Source: Archangium primigenium
Lineage (GTDB): Bacteria; Myxococcota; Myxococcia; Myxococcales; Myxococcaceae
DNA length: 64,000 bases
Reading direction: 5' to 3'
Assembly (NCBI RefSeq): GCF_016904885.1
Contig: NZ_JADWYI010000001.1
Location: 9,109,224-9,173,223 of the forward strand
In this document: positions 63,227-64,000 of the stretch, piece by piece
How positions within the stretch are numbered: position 1 is the stretch's first letter
Layout of the letters: the number at the start of each line of letters is the position of its first letter
Translations under genes and position numbers: made by a program
Notes under the pieces: generated by a model
What the model saw: only the letters and a program-made list of their open reading frames with translations
Databases searched by the model: none
What the model was told of the DNA's origin: nothing

Positions 63227-63298
63227 AACGTGCGGGTGAACACCGCGCGGCGGCGATACTTCGAACCGTCCCTGACGCACCAGGCGAGCGTGGACGTA
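63227..63298 (+). pseudogene. scrambled remnant of TonB receptor gene
   Basis: Two pieces of the receptor gene are joined out of order: 63227-63274 matches 61168-61212 (coding NVRVNAARGRYFEP; here NVRVNTARRRYFEP) and 63275-63298 matches 60942-60967 (coding THQASGDV; here THQASVDV). The frame is kept but there is no start, no plug or barrel. It marks the junction of a duplication or gene-conversion event that brought the second lipoprotein copy here. Confidence 0.8.
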
Positions 63299-63331
63299 TT
63301 CACAACTGAAGAGCAGGGCAGAACGACGGCG

Positions 63332-64000
63332 ATGACTCCATCCCAGCGCGCACACCCTATAGCCCGACTCGTCACATGGACAGGCCCGTGGATTACTGCC
63401 CTGCTGCTCTCCGGCTGTGGCGCGTACACGCCCCTCCACCAGGGAATGCGGCAACAAGCGGCCTTGCCCGCTCCGTCGTCGTCTCCATCGTCCGCGACCC
63501 CCTCGCTGCTGAACCGTCGTCACGGCACTCGGGACATGACAACGATGGCCGCCCCTCCCCACGGGGGCGAGACCGCATCGCGGCAAGTCCTCGCGGTTCA
63601 TCTGGCGGTCTCCGGCACGATGGCCGAGCTCTCACAAGCCTCGCGCCGCCTCTCCGGGGAACTCTCCAGGCTCAAGGCCAGCACCCAGGGCCTCTGCGGC
63701 GGAAACAGCGACGTCTTCGGCCGGTTCATCGAACAGGGCGAGCATCGACTGCGCTGGCTCGACACCGAGCTCGCCGCCGCCAGGCGACTGACGACCGCCA
63801 CCGCGGAGGTGCAGGACCCGGACATGCGGCTCGCCCTGCTACGGCTCGCGGGCCCACGGCTCGAGGCCGCCTTGCTGGGCGCGCCCCTGCTCGCCATGTG
63901 GCTCGATTTCCTCCACCTCGCCGACGTCCTGCTCACCCGTCGTCTCTACAGCAAGGAGCGTCTGTTCGTGGACCTGGAGCGTGTCCACGGGCGGCTCGAG
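63332..64000 (+). CDS. lipoprotein toxin gene, copy 2, truncated by window end
   Basis: 223 codons are visible to the window edge. The start MTPSQRAHPIARLVTW differs from copy 1 but the lipobox LLLSGC and all that follows (from 63398) match it at about 99 percent. The upstream ATG with weak purine run is the best start; a more downstream start would lose the signal. The C-terminal nuclease part and any immunity gene lie beyond the window. By analogy with copy 1 it is a lipoprotein toxin whose tip may differ. Confidence 0.85.
   Translation, partial: MTPSQRAHPIARLVTWTGPWITALLLSGCGAYTPLHQGMRQQAALPAPSSSPSSATPSLLNRRHGTRDMTTMAAPPHGGETASRQVLAVHLAVSGTMAELSQASRRLSGELSRLKASTQGLCGGNSDVFGRFIEQGEHRLRWLDTELAAARRLTTATAEVQDPDMRLALLRLAGPRLEAALLGAPLLAMWLDFLHLADVLLTRRLYSKERLFVDLERVHGRLE
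63398..64000 (+). repeat. right copy of near-identical direct repeat
   Basis: Matches 61321-61923 (see left copy). Substitutions cluster near 63740-63810 and are partly synonymous. Together they show a recent tandem event, with unit length 2077 bp from lipobox to lipobox. Confidence 0.9.

Overview
The window looks like a chromosome segment of a predatory myxobacterium (Myxococcota, probably the Cystobacter/Archangium/Melittangium group). The evidence is very high GC with strongly GC-biased third codon positions, many lipoproteins and sensor kinases, and two lipoprotein families (the DUF2380/TIGR02269 paralogue family and a DUF6310-like protein beside a DUF5953-like protein) that I know mainly from Myxococcales. 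No rRNA, tRNA, CRISPR array, insertion sequence or phage gene was found. Most long antisense reading frames are GC-rich shadows. All assignments come from reading the sequence; no database was searched.

Layout. 1-3.8 kb: the end of a CxxCH-containing secreted protein, an ATP-grasp protein and small hypotheticals. 3.8-8.8 kb: a minus-strand type-I-secretion-like trio (HlyB-like ABC protein, HlyD-type adaptor, TolC-type channel) joined by 4-nt start/stop overlaps. 9-16.3 kb: copper amine oxidase, class V aminotransferase, ChaC-like cyclotransferase, AAA ATPase, an unknown protein and an AEC permease. 16.5-19.7 kb: a large PAS histidine kinase and a small membrane protein. 20-25.8 kb: a complete RND efflux operon in the order channel, adaptor, pump, closed by a strong hairpin. 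25.9-27.9 kb: an Ig-like lipoprotein and an AlaA-like aminotransferase. 27.9-30.3 kb: an accessory islet with a lipoprotein carrying a predicted PD-(D/E)xK nuclease tip and its likely immunity partner. 30.4-33.1 kb: secreted proteins and an ArsR-VOC-SRPBCC operon with two matching palindromic operators. 33.2-40.2 kb: RlhA-like U32 protein, a thaumatin-like-fold candidate, and a TyrA-chorismate mutase gene translationally coupled to three envelope genes. 40-54 kb: envelope lipoproteins, a VIT/vWA/DUF2135 protein, a PilZ protein, and HD, PIG-L and FRG proteins. 54.3-59 kb: a sensor cluster (REC-kinase hybrid, Rcp1-like regulator, PAS/GAF kinase). 59.2-64 kb: a TonB-dependent receptor followed by a recently duplicated lipoprotein-toxin locus.

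The most interesting material is the two lipoprotein-nuclease loci (28.0-30.3 kb and 61.3-64.0 kb). Each has a lipoprotein signal, a C-terminal nuclease-like tip, and a small cytosolic protein gene starting inside its stop codon. This is the architecture of polymorphic toxin/immunity pairs and resembles SitA toxins exchanged between myxobacterial outer membranes. At the right edge the toxin gene is repeated almost identically for at least 603 bp, behind a scrambled scrap of the TonB receptor gene, which suggests an actively diversifying toxin array. The second find is a pair of 16-bp palindromes around an ArsR start codon.
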